Shown here: positions 28,751-37,778 of the stretch, one piece after another | Layout: each line of letters opens with the position of its first letter | How positions within the stretch are numbered: the stretch's first letter is position 1 | DNA from: Thiocapsa marina 5811 | GTDB taxonomy: Bacteria > Pseudomonadota > Gammaproteobacteria > Chromatiales > Chromatiaceae | Length of the DNA: 64,000 nt | Reading direction: 5' to 3' | Assembly (NCBI RefSeq): GCF_000223985.1 | Contig: NZ_AFWV01000009.1 | Location: 124,001 to 188,000 of the forward strand | Program-made: the position numbers and the translations under genes | The notes under the pieces: generated by a model | The model's input: only the letters and a program-made list of their open reading frames with translations | Database searches by the model: none | What the model was told of the DNA's origin: nothing

Positions 28751-29941
28751 ATGGAGAACACGCCAGACACGGCCGCTTTGGCCGATCAGATCGGCTCTCT
28801 ATCCGACGCGTTGGCGCGCCATCGACTTGAGTTTCAAGCGGCCGAGAGCTCGCTTGTGACGCGAATCGCGGATGTCGACGATGACCGAAGGCTGACGACC
28901 AATCGTCTACAGCGCGCCTGGCAGACCCATCGTGAAGAGGTCGAGGCCAGGCTCAAACATCAGGCATCGGTCTTCGCCGGAGCACTCCTGCTCGTCGCCG
29001 CCCTGCTCGGCGGTGCCTTGTTCTTCGCCTACGGCCAGCTGGATTCGGCACGGCGCGCGCTGTTCGAAGATGTGGCCCGGCTGCGGGTCGACTACGAGCA
29101 GCTCGCCGCCGTCGCGAGCCAAGATGCAGCCCTGCGGGAAGGTCTGGCCGAACTGCGAGACTCCGTTGCGGCCATCTCGGAGTCCTTGCCCCCGCGTGTC
29201 GAGGCCACCGAACCGCAGGTGCCGACCGCAGCGTCGGCATCGATCGATCAAGGGCAGGCAGGGCTTGCTTCGGCGTCGAGCGAGTCGCCCCCGGACAACA
29301 TCGCGAGCACAGCCGCCGAGATGCCGGGCACGCCGCTCGAAGACGCATCGGCGACGATCGCGCAAGCGCTACCCGAGACCGAGGCGTCCCCGCCTGTGAC
29401 CGCAAACCGGAACGAGACCGCTCAGACGCCGACACAGACACCGAAAGAGCCCGCCGGCCAGGACGTCGAGCCGACGCCCGAGCCCGTCCCCGAGGCATCC
29501 TCCGAACCCGGCCCTGCATCCGACCTCGAGCCGACCGGCGACCCCTCTCCCCGCGATGACGACGCCTCGCCACAGAGCATCGAGCCGACCGCACTGACCC
29601 TCGACGCCGACGCACAAACGCCGCAGTCGGTCTCGACCAGCATCTCCGAGGCGTCGGTGACGGTCGGGAATACGCCATTCGCACTGCAACTGATCGGATT
29701 TTATTCGCTCGACGAGCTGCTTGATTTCGCTCGCAGCGAAGAGCTCCCGTCCCGCGTCTACTTCCGCGAAGAGAGCTATCAGGGCCGGCCTTGGTTTGTC
29801 CTGATTCACAGTCTTTACGCGCAGTATTCCGAGGCGTCCGCTGCCATCGACAGACTGCCGACGCAATTGGCGATACTCGACACCTGGATCCGCGACTTTC
29901 CGCCCGAGACCAGGCTCGGGATTCTCGACATCCAGCGGTAG
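28751..29941 (+). CDS. membrane protein with coiled coil, low-complexity linker and SPOR-like C-terminus
   Basis: 396 residues. Residues 1-70 are charged and helical (possible coiled coil), then one membrane helix (SVFAGALLLVAALLGGALFF, about 72-92), then a second helix-rich stretch. A Pro/Glu/Ala/Thr-rich linker occupies about 150-300. The C-terminal 90 residues (FALQLIGFYSLDELLDFARS, then RVYFREESYQGRPWFVLIHS) have the pattern of a SPOR domain, which binds denuded septal peptidoglycan. This layout fits a periplasm-facing envelope protein. It lies 37 bp before the sucrose-phosphate synthase gene but is functionally unrelated on its face. Confidence 0.7.
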   Translation: MENTPDTAALADQIGSLSDALARHRLEFQAAESSLVTRIADVDDDRRLTTNRLQRAWQTHREEVEARLKHQASVFAGALLLVAALLGGALFFAYGQLDSARRALFEDVARLRVDYEQLAAVASQDAALREGLAELRDSVAAISESLPPRVEATEPQVPTAASASIDQGQAGLASASSESPPDNIASTAAEMPGTPLEDASATIAQALPETEASPPVTANRNETAQTPTQTPKEPAGQDVEPTPEPVPEASSEPGPASDLEPTGDPSPRDDDASPQSIEPTALTLDADAQTPQSVSTSISEASVTVGNTPFALQLIGFYSLDELLDFARSEELPSRVYFREESYQGRPWFVLIHSLYAQYSEASAAIDRLPTQLAILDTWIRDFPPETRLGILDIQR

Positions 29942-29978
29942 CCGCTTTCGGCCGGACCGCTTCCAACGGGTGGTACGC

Positions 29979-32135
29979 ATGTACGTTTTGTTGCTCAGTA
30001 TTCATGGCCTGATTCGCGGACACGACCTCGAGCTGGGTCGCGACGCGGACACCGGAGGCCAGACGAAATACGTCGTCGATCTTGCCCGCGCACTGGCCGA
30101 GCGAGACGATATCTCCCGCGTCGACCTGGTCACTCGCCGCGTGGTCGATCCGGCCGTCAGCCCGGATTACGCCGAGCCCCTCGAGGCCCTGAGCGAGAAG
30201 GCGCGCATCGTCAGGATCGATGCCGGACCGGAGGGCTACATCCCGAAAGAGCAACTCTGGGATCACCTCGACGGCTTCGTCGACAATCTCACCGCCTTCC
30301 TGCACGACGAGGCCCGGTGGCCGGGGGTCATCCACAGCCATTACGCGGACGCCGGTTATGTCGGCGTTCGCCTTTCCAATCTGGCCGGCATCCCCTTGGT
30401 TCACACGGGGCATTCATTGGGGCGCGACAAACGCCAGCGCCTGCTCGCCGCCGGGCTCGACGGCGAGCAGATCGATGCACGCTACAACATGGTGCGTCGC
30501 ATCGATGCCGAGGAGAGCGTCCTGGGCACGGCGGATCTGGTCATCACCAGCACCCACAACGAGATCGAAGAGCAATACGCCCTCTACGATTACTACCAAC
30601 CCGACCGCATGGTCGTGATCCCGCCGGGTACCGACCTGGTCCAATTTCATCCACCGACGCAGGACGATCCCCCGATCGGTTTCGCCGCGGAGGTGGACCG
30701 CTTCCTGGACGAGCCCGAAAAACCGCTCATCTTGGCGCTTTCGCGCGCCGATCACCGCAAGAACATCGTCGCGCTGCTCGAGGCTTACGGTGAATCGCCC
30801 GAGCTTCAAGCGCTCGCCAACCTGCTGATCATCGCGGGCAACCGGGACGACATTCGCGACCTCGACGAGGGCGCGCGGACCGTCCTCACCGACGTCTTGC
30901 TGACCATCGACGCCTACGATCTCTACGGCAAGGTCGCAGCCCCCAAACATCATCGCTCCGAGGAAGTGCCCGAGATCTATCGGCTGGTCGCCCGTTCCGG
31001 CGGCGTCTTCATCAACCCGGCCCTAACCGAACCTTTCGGACTCACCCTCTTGGAGGCCGCCGCGAGCGGACTGCCGCTGGTCGCCACCGAGAACGGCGGT
31101 CCGGTCGACATCATCGGCAACTGCAAGAACGGTCTTTTGGTCGACCCCTTGGATCGCCGGGCCATGGCCGACGCCCTGATTCGCATCCTGGGCGACGAGG
31201 ACTTCCGCCGGGCGCTCATCCGAAACGGTCTGACGGCCGTACGCGACCGCTACTCCTGGCAGGCCCACGCCGAGACCTATCGCGAACGGATCGCCCCGCT
31301 CACCAAAAGGGCCGAGCCGATTCCCGCCACGCCGCCCCTGCGGCGCCGTCTTATCTACCGCGATCGCGCGCTCTTCACCGATCTGGATCAGAGCCTCCTC
31401 GGCAATAGCGAGGGGGTGCGGCTGTTCATCGAGATGATGCGGGCCAACAAGCGCTGCGCGAATTTCGGGATCGCGACCGGACGCCGACTCGACACCCTGC
31501 TCGTCGAGCTCAAGCGGCACGGTATCCCTGTTCCCGACGTCATGATCACCAGCCTGGGAACCGAGATCCACTACAGCGCCGCCCTGGTGGTCGATGACTT
31601 CTGGAGCGACCATGTGGACCATCTGTGGAATCCCCGGGTGGTCCGCCGCGCCTTGCAGGATGTGCCGGGGCTCGTACCCCAACGCAGGACCGAGCAGAGC
31701 CGCTTCAAGATCTCCTACCACTACGACCCGAACGTGGCCCCGCCGGTCGAGGAGATCACCACCCTGCTGCGCACCCGCGAGCTGACGGTGAACGTCATCC
31801 ACGCCTTCGGTCAATTCCTCGACGTCGTGCCGATTCGCGCCAGCAAAGGGCAGGCGCTGCGGTATGTGGCCCATCGCTTCGGGATCCCGCTCGAGCACAT
31901 CCTCGTCGCCGGGGGCTCGGGCGCGGACGAAGACATGATGCGCGGCAACACGCTCGCGGTCGTGGTCGCGAACCGTCACCACGAGGAGCTCTCGCGGCTC
32001 GTGGAGATGGACAACATCTATTTTGCCCGAGAGGCCCACGCGCTCGGCATCCTGGAAGCCATTGAGCACTACGATTTCTTCGCGAGCTGTCGTGTGCCCG
32101 AGACGGCTCCGAACACCGGCGGCGTCGTATCATGA
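29979..32135 (+). CDS. sps: sucrose-phosphate synthase
   Basis: 718 residues from ATG at 29979; a GTG at 29970 is the alternative. The GT4 synthase part has HGLIRGHDLELGRDADTGGQ (UDP-glucose/F6P site), the HSHYADAG and HTGHSLGRDK segments and GVFINPALTEPFGLTLLEAA. From about residue 460 a second domain follows (LFTDLDQSLLGN), related to the sucrose-phosphatase HAD fold, as in two-domain bacterial SPS. The enzyme makes sucrose-6-phosphate from a nucleotide-glucose and fructose-6-phosphate. The stop overlaps the next ATG (ATGA). Confidence 0.95.
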   Translation: MYVLLLSIHGLIRGHDLELGRDADTGGQTKYVVDLARALAERDDISRVDLVTRRVVDPAVSPDYAEPLEALSEKARIVRIDAGPEGYIPKEQLWDHLDGFVDNLTAFLHDEARWPGVIHSHYADAGYVGVRLSNLAGIPLVHTGHSLGRDKRQRLLAAGLDGEQIDARYNMVRRIDAEESVLGTADLVITSTHNEIEEQYALYDYYQPDRMVVIPPGTDLVQFHPPTQDDPPIGFAAEVDRFLDEPEKPLILALSRADHRKNIVALLEAYGESPELQALANLLIIAGNRDDIRDLDEGARTVLTDVLLTIDAYDLYGKVAAPKHHRSEEVPEIYRLVARSGGVFINPALTEPFGLTLLEAAASGLPLVATENGGPVDIIGNCKNGLLVDPLDRRAMADALIRILGDEDFRRALIRNGLTAVRDRYSWQAHAETYRERIAPLTKRAEPIPATPPLRRRLIYRDRALFTDLDQSLLGNSEGVRLFIEMMRANKRCANFGIATGRRLDTLLVELKRHGIPVPDVMITSLGTEIHYSAALVVDDFWSDHVDHLWNPRVVRRALQDVPGLVPQRRTEQSRFKISYHYDPNVAPPVEEITTLLRTRELTVNVIHAFGQFLDVVPIRASKGQALRYVAHRFGIPLEHILVAGGSGADEDMMRGNTLAVVVANRHHEELSRLVEMDNIYFAREAHALGILEAIEHYDFFASCRVPETAPNTGGVVS

Positions 32136-32971
32136 AGCCGCTGTTGCTCTGTACGGATCTCGACCGCACCCTCATTCCCAACGGCGCGGAACCGGAGTCG
32201 CCCGACGCACGCCCGCGCTTCCGGGACTTCGTGTCGCAACCCGAGGTGACCCTCGCATACGTCACCGGCCGCCATCAGGGACTGGTGCGCGAGGCGATCG
32301 CGGAATACGACCTGCCCGTTCCCGATGTGGTCATCGGCGATGTGGGGACCAGTATCTTCGAGGTCACGACGCGCGAGTGGACGCCGCTCGCGGACTGGCA
32401 GAAGGAGATCGGTCGCGACTGGGGCGGGATCGGCCGCGAACGACTCGCCGAACGCTTTGCCGATCTCGAGATCCTGCGGCTTCAGGAACCGGAGAAACAG
32501 GCGCCCTTCAAGCTCAGCTACTATGCCCCCGTCGACGCCGACAGCGGTGCGCTCAAGTCCGAGCTGGAAGCCCGCCTATCCCAGCTCGGGGTGAACGCCA
32601 GTCTGATCTGGAGCATCGACGAAGCGGCGGACATGGGATTGCTGGACGTACTGCCCGCAGGCGCAACCAAATATCACGCCGTGGATTTTCTGATGCACCG
32701 ACTCGGTCGCGACGAGACGACGACACTCTTCGCCGGCGACAGCGGCAACGACCTCGAGGTCTTGATCAGCCCGATTCCTTCGGTTCTGGTCGCCAACGGT
32801 CATCCCGAGGTACGCACTCAAGCCCTACGCCTTGCCGCAGCCAATGGACAGGCCGACCGACTCTACTGCGCACGCGGCGGCTGGTCGGGGATGAACGGGA
32901 ACTACAGCGCGGGTATCCTCGAGGGTATCGCCCATTTTCGACCGGATCTCGCGGTCGAACCGACGAGATAG
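32132..32971 (+). CDS. spp: sucrose-phosphate phosphatase (HAD superfamily)
   Basis: 279 residues. HAD motif I LLCTDLDRTLIPNG at the N-terminus, VTLAYVTGRHQGLVR for motif II, ATKYHAVDFLMHR with the motif III Lys and TTLFAGDSGNDLEVL for motif IV match the S6PP family. It removes phosphate from sucrose-6-phosphate, making the pathway irreversible. It starts inside the last codon of sps (ATGA at 32132-32135), so the pair is translationally coupled. Confidence 0.94.
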   Translation: MKPLLLCTDLDRTLIPNGAEPESPDARPRFRDFVSQPEVTLAYVTGRHQGLVREAIAEYDLPVPDVVIGDVGTSIFEVTTREWTPLADWQKEIGRDWGGIGRERLAERFADLEILRLQEPEKQAPFKLSYYAPVDADSGALKSELEARLSQLGVNASLIWSIDEAADMGLLDVLPAGATKYHAVDFLMHRLGRDETTTLFAGDSGNDLEVLISPIPSVLVANGHPEVRTQALRLAAANGQADRLYCARGGWSGMNGNYSAGILEGIAHFRPDLAVEPTR

Positions 32972-32981
32972 GAGCCCGCCC

Positions 32982-33902
32982 ATGTCCGATTCCTCAACCG
33001 CGCAACCCATCGTCGACATCTTCGGCGAGGTCCTCTTCGACTGCTTCCCCGGCGGTCGACGCGTCCTCGGCGGAGCGCCTTTCAATGTCGCCTGGCATCT
33101 GCGTGCCTTCGGGGCCGCGCCGCGACTCATCAGTGCGGTCGGCGACGATACGGAGGGCAAACAGGTGCGCCGCGCAATGCAGGACTGGGGGATGGACACG
33201 AGCGCCCTGCAAACCGATCCGGAACATGCCACGGGCGAGGTCCGGGTCACGCTCGATGACGGCGAGCCGACCTACGAGATCATCCCCGATCGCGCCTTCG
33301 ACCATATCCGCGCCGTCGACCTTCAGCCGGCCGGGGAGCTGCTCTATCACGGCACGCTGGCGCTGCGCGGCCCGGTCTCGGCTACAACGCTGAAGGCGCT
33401 CAAGGCCCACGGACACGGCATACGCTTCCTCGACGTGAATCTTCGCGATCCCTGGTGGTCTGCCGACGAGACCCGCGGACTGCTGCAGGATGCCGACTGG
33501 GTCAAGCTCAACCGCAGCGAGCTGACCCTCCTGGCGGAGGGCCCCGGCTCGAACACCGACGACATCGAGGATGCGCAGCTCACGGCGCTGGCGTCGGCGT
33601 TCCTTGCCCGACACGACCTGACCGGGCTCGTCGTCACACTCGGCGGCGACGGTGCCTTCGCGCTCGGGCGCGAGACCTCGCCGGTGCGCGTCGCACCGGC
33701 GCCCGCGCTCGCGGTCAAGGACACGGTCGGCGCGGGCGACGCCTTCGCCTCCGTGCTCATCCTCGGCATTGTCCGATGCTGGCCGCTCGCCATAACCCTG
33801 GAGCGTGCCCAGTCCTTCGCCTCTCGCATCGTCGAGCAGCATGGCGCAACGGCTGCCGACCCCGCACTCTATCGGCCTTACCTCGATCAATGGGGTATTT
33901 GA
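32982..33902 (+). CDS. fruK: fructokinase (PfkB family)
   Basis: 306 residues of the ribokinase/PfkB family: VDIFGEVLFDCFPGGRRVLG and GGAPFNVAWHLRAFG at the N-terminus, and KDTVGAGDAFASVLILGI (anion hole and catalytic Asp) near the C-terminus. Fructokinase phosphorylates fructose released by amylosucrase. The gene is 10 bp after spp. Its TGA stop (33900-33902) lies inside the left end of a repeat element that begins at 33899. Confidence 0.92.
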   Translation: MSDSSTAQPIVDIFGEVLFDCFPGGRRVLGGAPFNVAWHLRAFGAAPRLISAVGDDTEGKQVRRAMQDWGMDTSALQTDPEHATGEVRVTLDDGEPTYEIIPDRAFDHIRAVDLQPAGELLYHGTLALRGPVSATTLKALKAHGHGIRFLDVNLRDPWWSADETRGLLQDADWVKLNRSELTLLAEGPGSNTDDIEDAQLTALASAFLARHDLTGLVVTLGGDGAFALGRETSPVRVAPAPALAVKDTVGAGDAFASVLILGIVRCWPLAITLERAQSFASRIVEQHGATAADPALYRPYLDQWGI

Positions 33903-33984
33903 ACCGCGCTCGGCGGTTCATGCGAAGATCGGCGCCCCTGGAGACCGGTCGGACCCTTGCGAGGGTCGGTACCGCGCGGTTCAA
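33899..33984 (-). repeat. twin repeat family, GCG-ended element (copy F1)
   Basis: 86 bp with ends TTGAACCGCGC and GCGCGGTTCAA. The core differs from the GCC-type copies at 18700, 43114, 44767 and 45178, so membership rests on ends, size and pairing. It contains the fructokinase stop codon and is followed 22 bp later by a second element. Confidence 0.7.
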
Positions 33985-34006
33985 AGATTTAAAGTCACAC
34001 ATGATC

Positions 34007-34094
34007 TTGAACTGCGTCTCAGCCGAGACGACGGATGGCCTTCAGGCCCATACAACACGATATACAGCACTCACACACTCCGGACGCAGTTCAA
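34007..34094 (-). repeat. twin repeat family, GTC-type element (copy F2)
   Basis: 88 bp with ends TTGAACTGCGTC and GGACGCAGTTCAA. Its last base is immediately before the ATG at 34095 proposed for amylosucrase. The core shares no obvious similarity with other copies. Confidence 0.7.
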
Positions 34095-36098
34095 ATGTAC
34101 GAACAGGTTTCCCATGCCCTTCTCAACGACATCCTCGATGAGCTCGATCGCGAGGTCTGTCGCGAGGACCTACGGCACTTCTTCACACGCCTCGGCGCCA
34201 ACTTCTACGCCATCCATTCGCTGTTTTTCCATCTCTACGGACATCGCGAAGACTTCAAGAACCAGATGGTGCACCTCACCGAGCGTCTGGCCCGGGCCTA
34301 TATCGACCGACCGGCGGCGCTCAAGCAGGTCGACATGGCGCGCGAGGAGGACCACAACTGGTTTCTGAGCCAACAATGGGTCGGCATGGCGCTGTATTCG
34401 GACGGATTCGCGGGCAATCTACAGGGACTCAACGAGCACCTGCCCTACCTGCAGGAGCTCGGCGTGAACATCGTCCATGTCATGCCGATCCTCAAATGCC
34501 CGCAAGGCGCGAGCGACGGCGGCTATGCGGTCAGCGACTTCCGCGACATCGACCCGCGCGCGGGCACCGTCGAGGATGTCCGCGCACTCGCCGACTCCAT
34601 GCGTCGGCGCGGCATGTTGCTCACGCTCGATGTCGTGGTCAACCACACCTCCAACGAACATGAATGGGCGCAGCGCGCCCGCGAAGGCGATCCGGATTAC
34701 CAAAACCTCTACTACTGCTTCCCCAACCGCGACGTCCCGGACATGTTCGAGGCGACCATGCCCGAGATCTTCCCGGAGACCGCCCCCGGCAACTTCACCT
34801 GGGACGAGGAGATGGGCAAGTGGGTGATGACGGTCTTCAACAACTATCAATGGGACCTGAATTACTCCAACCCCGCCGTCTTCATCGAGATGCTCGACAT
34901 CATCCTCTTCTGGGCCAACCAGGGGGCGGACATCGTACGGCTCGACGCCGTCGCCTTCCTGTGGAAGAAGATCGGTACGACCTCGCAGAACGAGCGTGAG
35001 GCGCACCTGATCCTGCAGCTCATGAAGGACTGCTGTCAGGTGACGGCCCCGGGTGTGCTCTTCATCGCCGAGGCGATCGTGGCCCCGTCGGAGATCATCA
35101 AATACTTCGGCGAGGACGCGGTCATCGCCAAGGAATGCGAGATCGCCTACAACGCCACCTTCATGGCCTTGCTTTGGGACGCCGTCGCGACCAAGAACGC
35201 CAAACTGCTCAATCAGGGCATCAAGAGCCTACCGAACAAGCTCGACCGTGCGACCTGGTTAAACTATCTCAGGTGTCACGACGACATCGGCTTGGGTTTC
35301 GACGACGCCGACATCCGCGCCTGCGACTACGACCCTTACTCTCACCGTCGTTTTCTGGTGGACTGGTATACGGGTGCCTTCGAGGGCTCCCCGGCGCGCG
35401 GGCGCCCCTTCGGCGTCAATCTCAAGACCGGCGATGCCCGCATTGCAGGCGCGCTCGCATCGCTCGCGGGACTGGAATCGGCGCTCGAGGCCGAGGATCA
35501 GCATGCGATCGATCAGATTGCGGATCTCATCCTGATGCTGCACGCCATGATCCTCTCCTTCGGCGGCATCCCGCTGCTCTGGTACGGAGACGAGATCGGC
35601 ACGCTCAACGACAACTCCTTTCTCAACGACACGCACAAGGCGAGTGACGCTCGCTGGATCCATCGCCCGCGCATCGACTGGGCGCGCGCCGAGCGACGCC
35701 ATGTCAGCGGCACGGTCGAGCGCAGGCTGTTCGATGGCCTGAAACGCCTCATCGCCGTGCGCAAGGACACGCCGGCATTCGCCGACTTCAACAACCGCGA
35801 GCTGATCGACGTGGAGAACCCGCATCTCTTCGTCTTTCTGCGAACCCATCCGAGTCTCGCCGCGAGCTCGGTCCTGGTCGCCGCCAACTTCGACGCCAAA
35901 CCTCAGTATCTGGATCTCGACACCTTGAATCGACGCGGACTCTTTCGCTACGGACAGATCATCGATCTGGCCTCGGGCGATTCACCCGCCGTGTTCAACA
36001 ACCGGGTCGTGGTTCCGCCCTACCATTTTTACTGGCTGGCGAACCAACGCCCGGGCGCCCTGCTCGATGACCCCTTCGGTGTCAGCCGGCACCCTTGA
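34095..36098 (+). CDS. ams: amylosucrase (GH13)
   Basis: 667 residues from ATG at 34095. GH13 regions are complete: LDVVVNHTSNEHEWAQR (region I), DIVRLDAVAFLWKK (nucleophile Asp), GVLFIAEAIVAPSEII (acid/base Glu) and NYLRCHDDIGLGFDD (transition-state Asp). Amylosucrase splits sucrose, adding glucose to a glucan and releasing fructose, which the neighbouring fructokinase can use. An in-frame ATG at 34035 would add 20 residues, but these lie wholly inside the repeat element, so the later start is preferred although no strong Shine-Dalgarno is visible. Order sps-spp-fruK-ams is the known sucrose cluster of halotolerant methanotrophs. Confidence 0.93.
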   Translation: MYEQVSHALLNDILDELDREVCREDLRHFFTRLGANFYAIHSLFFHLYGHREDFKNQMVHLTERLARAYIDRPAALKQVDMAREEDHNWFLSQQWVGMALYSDGFAGNLQGLNEHLPYLQELGVNIVHVMPILKCPQGASDGGYAVSDFRDIDPRAGTVEDVRALADSMRRRGMLLTLDVVVNHTSNEHEWAQRAREGDPDYQNLYYCFPNRDVPDMFEATMPEIFPETAPGNFTWDEEMGKWVMTVFNNYQWDLNYSNPAVFIEMLDIILFWANQGADIVRLDAVAFLWKKIGTTSQNEREAHLILQLMKDCCQVTAPGVLFIAEAIVAPSEIIKYFGEDAVIAKECEIAYNATFMALLWDAVATKNAKLLNQGIKSLPNKLDRATWLNYLRCHDDIGLGFDDADIRACDYDPYSHRRFLVDWYTGAFEGSPARGRPFGVNLKTGDARIAGALASLAGLESALEAEDQHAIDQIADLILMLHAMILSFGGIPLLWYGDEIGTLNDNSFLNDTHKASDARWIHRPRIDWARAERRHVSGTVERRLFDGLKRLIAVRKDTPAFADFNNRELIDVENPHLFVFLRTHPSLAASSVLVAANFDAKPQYLDLDTLNRRGLFRYGQIIDLASGDSPAVFNNRVVVPPYHFYWLANQRPGALLDDPFGVSRHP

Positions 36099-36101
36099 GA
36101 T

Positions 36102-36390
36102 GGCGATATGAAGGGCGTCCTCCTCGCTGTTCCTCGGCACAGCGCCAAGCGCGCTCAAGTCCTTGGACACGAGGTTCGCTTGATCTGCGATATCCAACGC
36201 GGGGATCTCATCAACAAGAGCTAGCCGCGTCTGGGCTGCTTTCGGGCCTCCCTTGGAGATCTCGTCTTCGACACGCGTCGAGATGAACGGGGCGTACTGA
36301 CTGCGACGTGCGTCCCACCACTCGGCGGTCATTGCTTGCCGCGCGGCGAGAACCAAATCGCGACTTGGCCTCAGCTCGCGCGGCGCCAGT
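36102..36390 (-). pseudogene. PIN-domain protein remnant
   Basis: Minus-strand frame encoding RPSRDLVLAARQ, then AEWWDARRSQYAPFISTRVE, LALVDEIPALDIADQANLV and SEEDALHIAIS, which matches the middle of PIN-domain toxins of the VapC-like group. The N-terminus with the first catalytic Asp would fall inside the sohB coding end, and the C-terminal third is replaced by amylosucrase 3' sequence. It fills exactly the gap between those two genes and cannot encode a complete PIN fold. Confidence 0.7.
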
Positions 36391-37387
36391 TGGCAACGGC
36401 GCCGTCCAAGCGCGCTCGGATGCTCGACAGAAGCCGCTCGATGGGTTTCTTGCGGACGCTGTACTTGAGCTTGAGGAGATCCATGTCCTCGGTTGCGGCC
36501 AGGAGGAAATCGTCGCTGGTCTGGATGTCGTCAACCAGACCCAGCTCGACGGCGCGTTGGCCGTGCCAATACTCGCCGGTGGCGACGCGATCGAGATCGA
36601 GCGCGGGGCGATAGGCCGCAACGAACGACTTGAAGAGTGCGTGTGTCTCTTCCAACTGCTCGCGCAGCTTTTGGCGACCCTCGTCGGTGTTCTCGCCGAA
36701 GATGGTCAGGGTGCGCTTGTACTCGCCGGCGGTATGCAGCTCGAAGTCGACCCCGTAGCGTTCCAGCAGTCGATGAAAATTGGGCAGCTCGGCCAGCACG
36801 CCGATCGAGCCGATGACGGCAAAGGGCGCGGCGATGATGCGCTCGGCCACACAGGCCATGAGATAGCCACCGCTCGCGGCGACCTTGTCGACCGCGACCG
36901 TCAGCGGGATCCCTTTGTCGCGGATACGCGCCAATTGCGACGCGGCCAACCCGTGATCGCTGACCAGACCGCCCGAATTGTCCAGACGCACCAGGACCTG
37001 ATCGCCCTCGCGGGCCTCCATCAGGAGCGTCGTGACCAGCACCCGCAAGGCGCCGACCTCGCTGGCCCTGATGTCGCCGTTGAACTCGATCACGAAGAGC
37101 CGCTTACGATCGGCATGCCCCGCCTTCTCGCGGGCCTTCTCCTCCTTGTGCTCAGCCTTGCGATACGCCTTGAATGCCTTCTTCGACATCGAGAACGCCT
37201 TCAGCTCCGAGCTCAGCTCGCGATAGCGCTGGTTGAGATCCGTGATCTCCAACTGCTCGGAATCGGCGTGACCACCCTGTCTCAGCCGCAATGCCAGAAT
37301 CAGCAGCACGCCGATTCCGAGCAGGATCGTGATCGTCTTGGCCAAAAAAAGTCCGTACGCGAGCAAGACTTGAATGAGTGATTCCAT
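36371..37387 (-). CDS. sohB: SohB-like inner-membrane protease (S49)
   Basis: 338 residues from ATG at 37387 (ribosome site GAGGAG upstream); E. coli SohB has 349. One N-terminal membrane segment (FLAKTITILLGIGVLLILAL), a charged linker, then the S49 domain: FVIEFNGDIRASEV, VRLDNSGGLVSDHG, nucleophile Ser in VDKVAASGGYLMACVAE, APFAVIGSIGV and a Lys in TAGEYKRTLTIFG. SohB is a periplasm-facing peptidase whose natural substrates are poorly known. Upstream is a repeat-rich gap towards thyA. Confidence 0.92.
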   Translation of the reverse strand: MESLIQVLLAYGLFLAKTITILLGIGVLLILALRLRQGGHADSEQLEITDLNQRYRELSSELKAFSMSKKAFKAYRKAEHKEEKAREKAGHADRKRLFVIEFNGDIRASEVGALRVLVTTLLMEAREGDQVLVRLDNSGGLVSDHGLAASQLARIRDKGIPLTVAVDKVAASGGYLMACVAERIIAAPFAVIGSIGVLAELPNFHRLLERYGVDFELHTAGEYKRTLTIFGENTDEGRQKLREQLEETHALFKSFVAAYRPALDLDRVATGEYWHGQRAVELGLVDDIQTSDDFLLAATEDMDLLKLKYSVRKKPIERLLSSIRARLDGAVANWRRAS

Positions 37388-37778
37388 CAGCGGCAACTCC
37401 TCGCCCGAAACGTTCGTGAATGTTGCGCAAGCCCGCACAACATGGAAGACAGCACATCGAAAACGACAAAACCCGCCGGCCTCATTCATGAGGGCGGCTG
37501 GCGGGGGGCGAGCGAGAGCGATCGCCGCTGGTGGACTGCGCTGCGCTTGTCCACCCTACAGTGCTTGTCCCCTACAGTGCTTGTTCAGCCTACGGCGCTT
37601 GTTCAGCCTTCGGCGCTTGGCCGCCTTATCGCTCAACCCCGAAGCCCGATCAGTCACCCACATCCAACCGCCCGACCCGGATTCAAAAATCCTGAATCGC
37701 GCAGCTTAGCCCCCGCAAGATCGCGCGAACATCACCCCCCGCTCGAACCGAGCAAATCGCTCCGAGCGCGATTCAGCC
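37388..37778. other. intergenic region between thyA and sohB
   Basis: 391 bp without a supported gene. It contains the tandem repeat block at 37547-37620. The rest shows no palindrome or open frame with protein-like composition. It should hold the sohB promoter. Confidence 0.4.
37547..37620 (+). repeat. short tandem repeat, four degenerate 16-18-bp units
   Basis: Successive units start GCGCTTGTCCACCCTACA, GTGCTTGTCCCCTACA, GTGCTTGTTCAGCCTACG and GCGCTTGTTCAGCCTTCG. They lie in the gap between thyA and sohB and are not coding. The unit resembles a short intergenic motif common in several gammaproteobacterial genomes. Confidence 0.7.
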
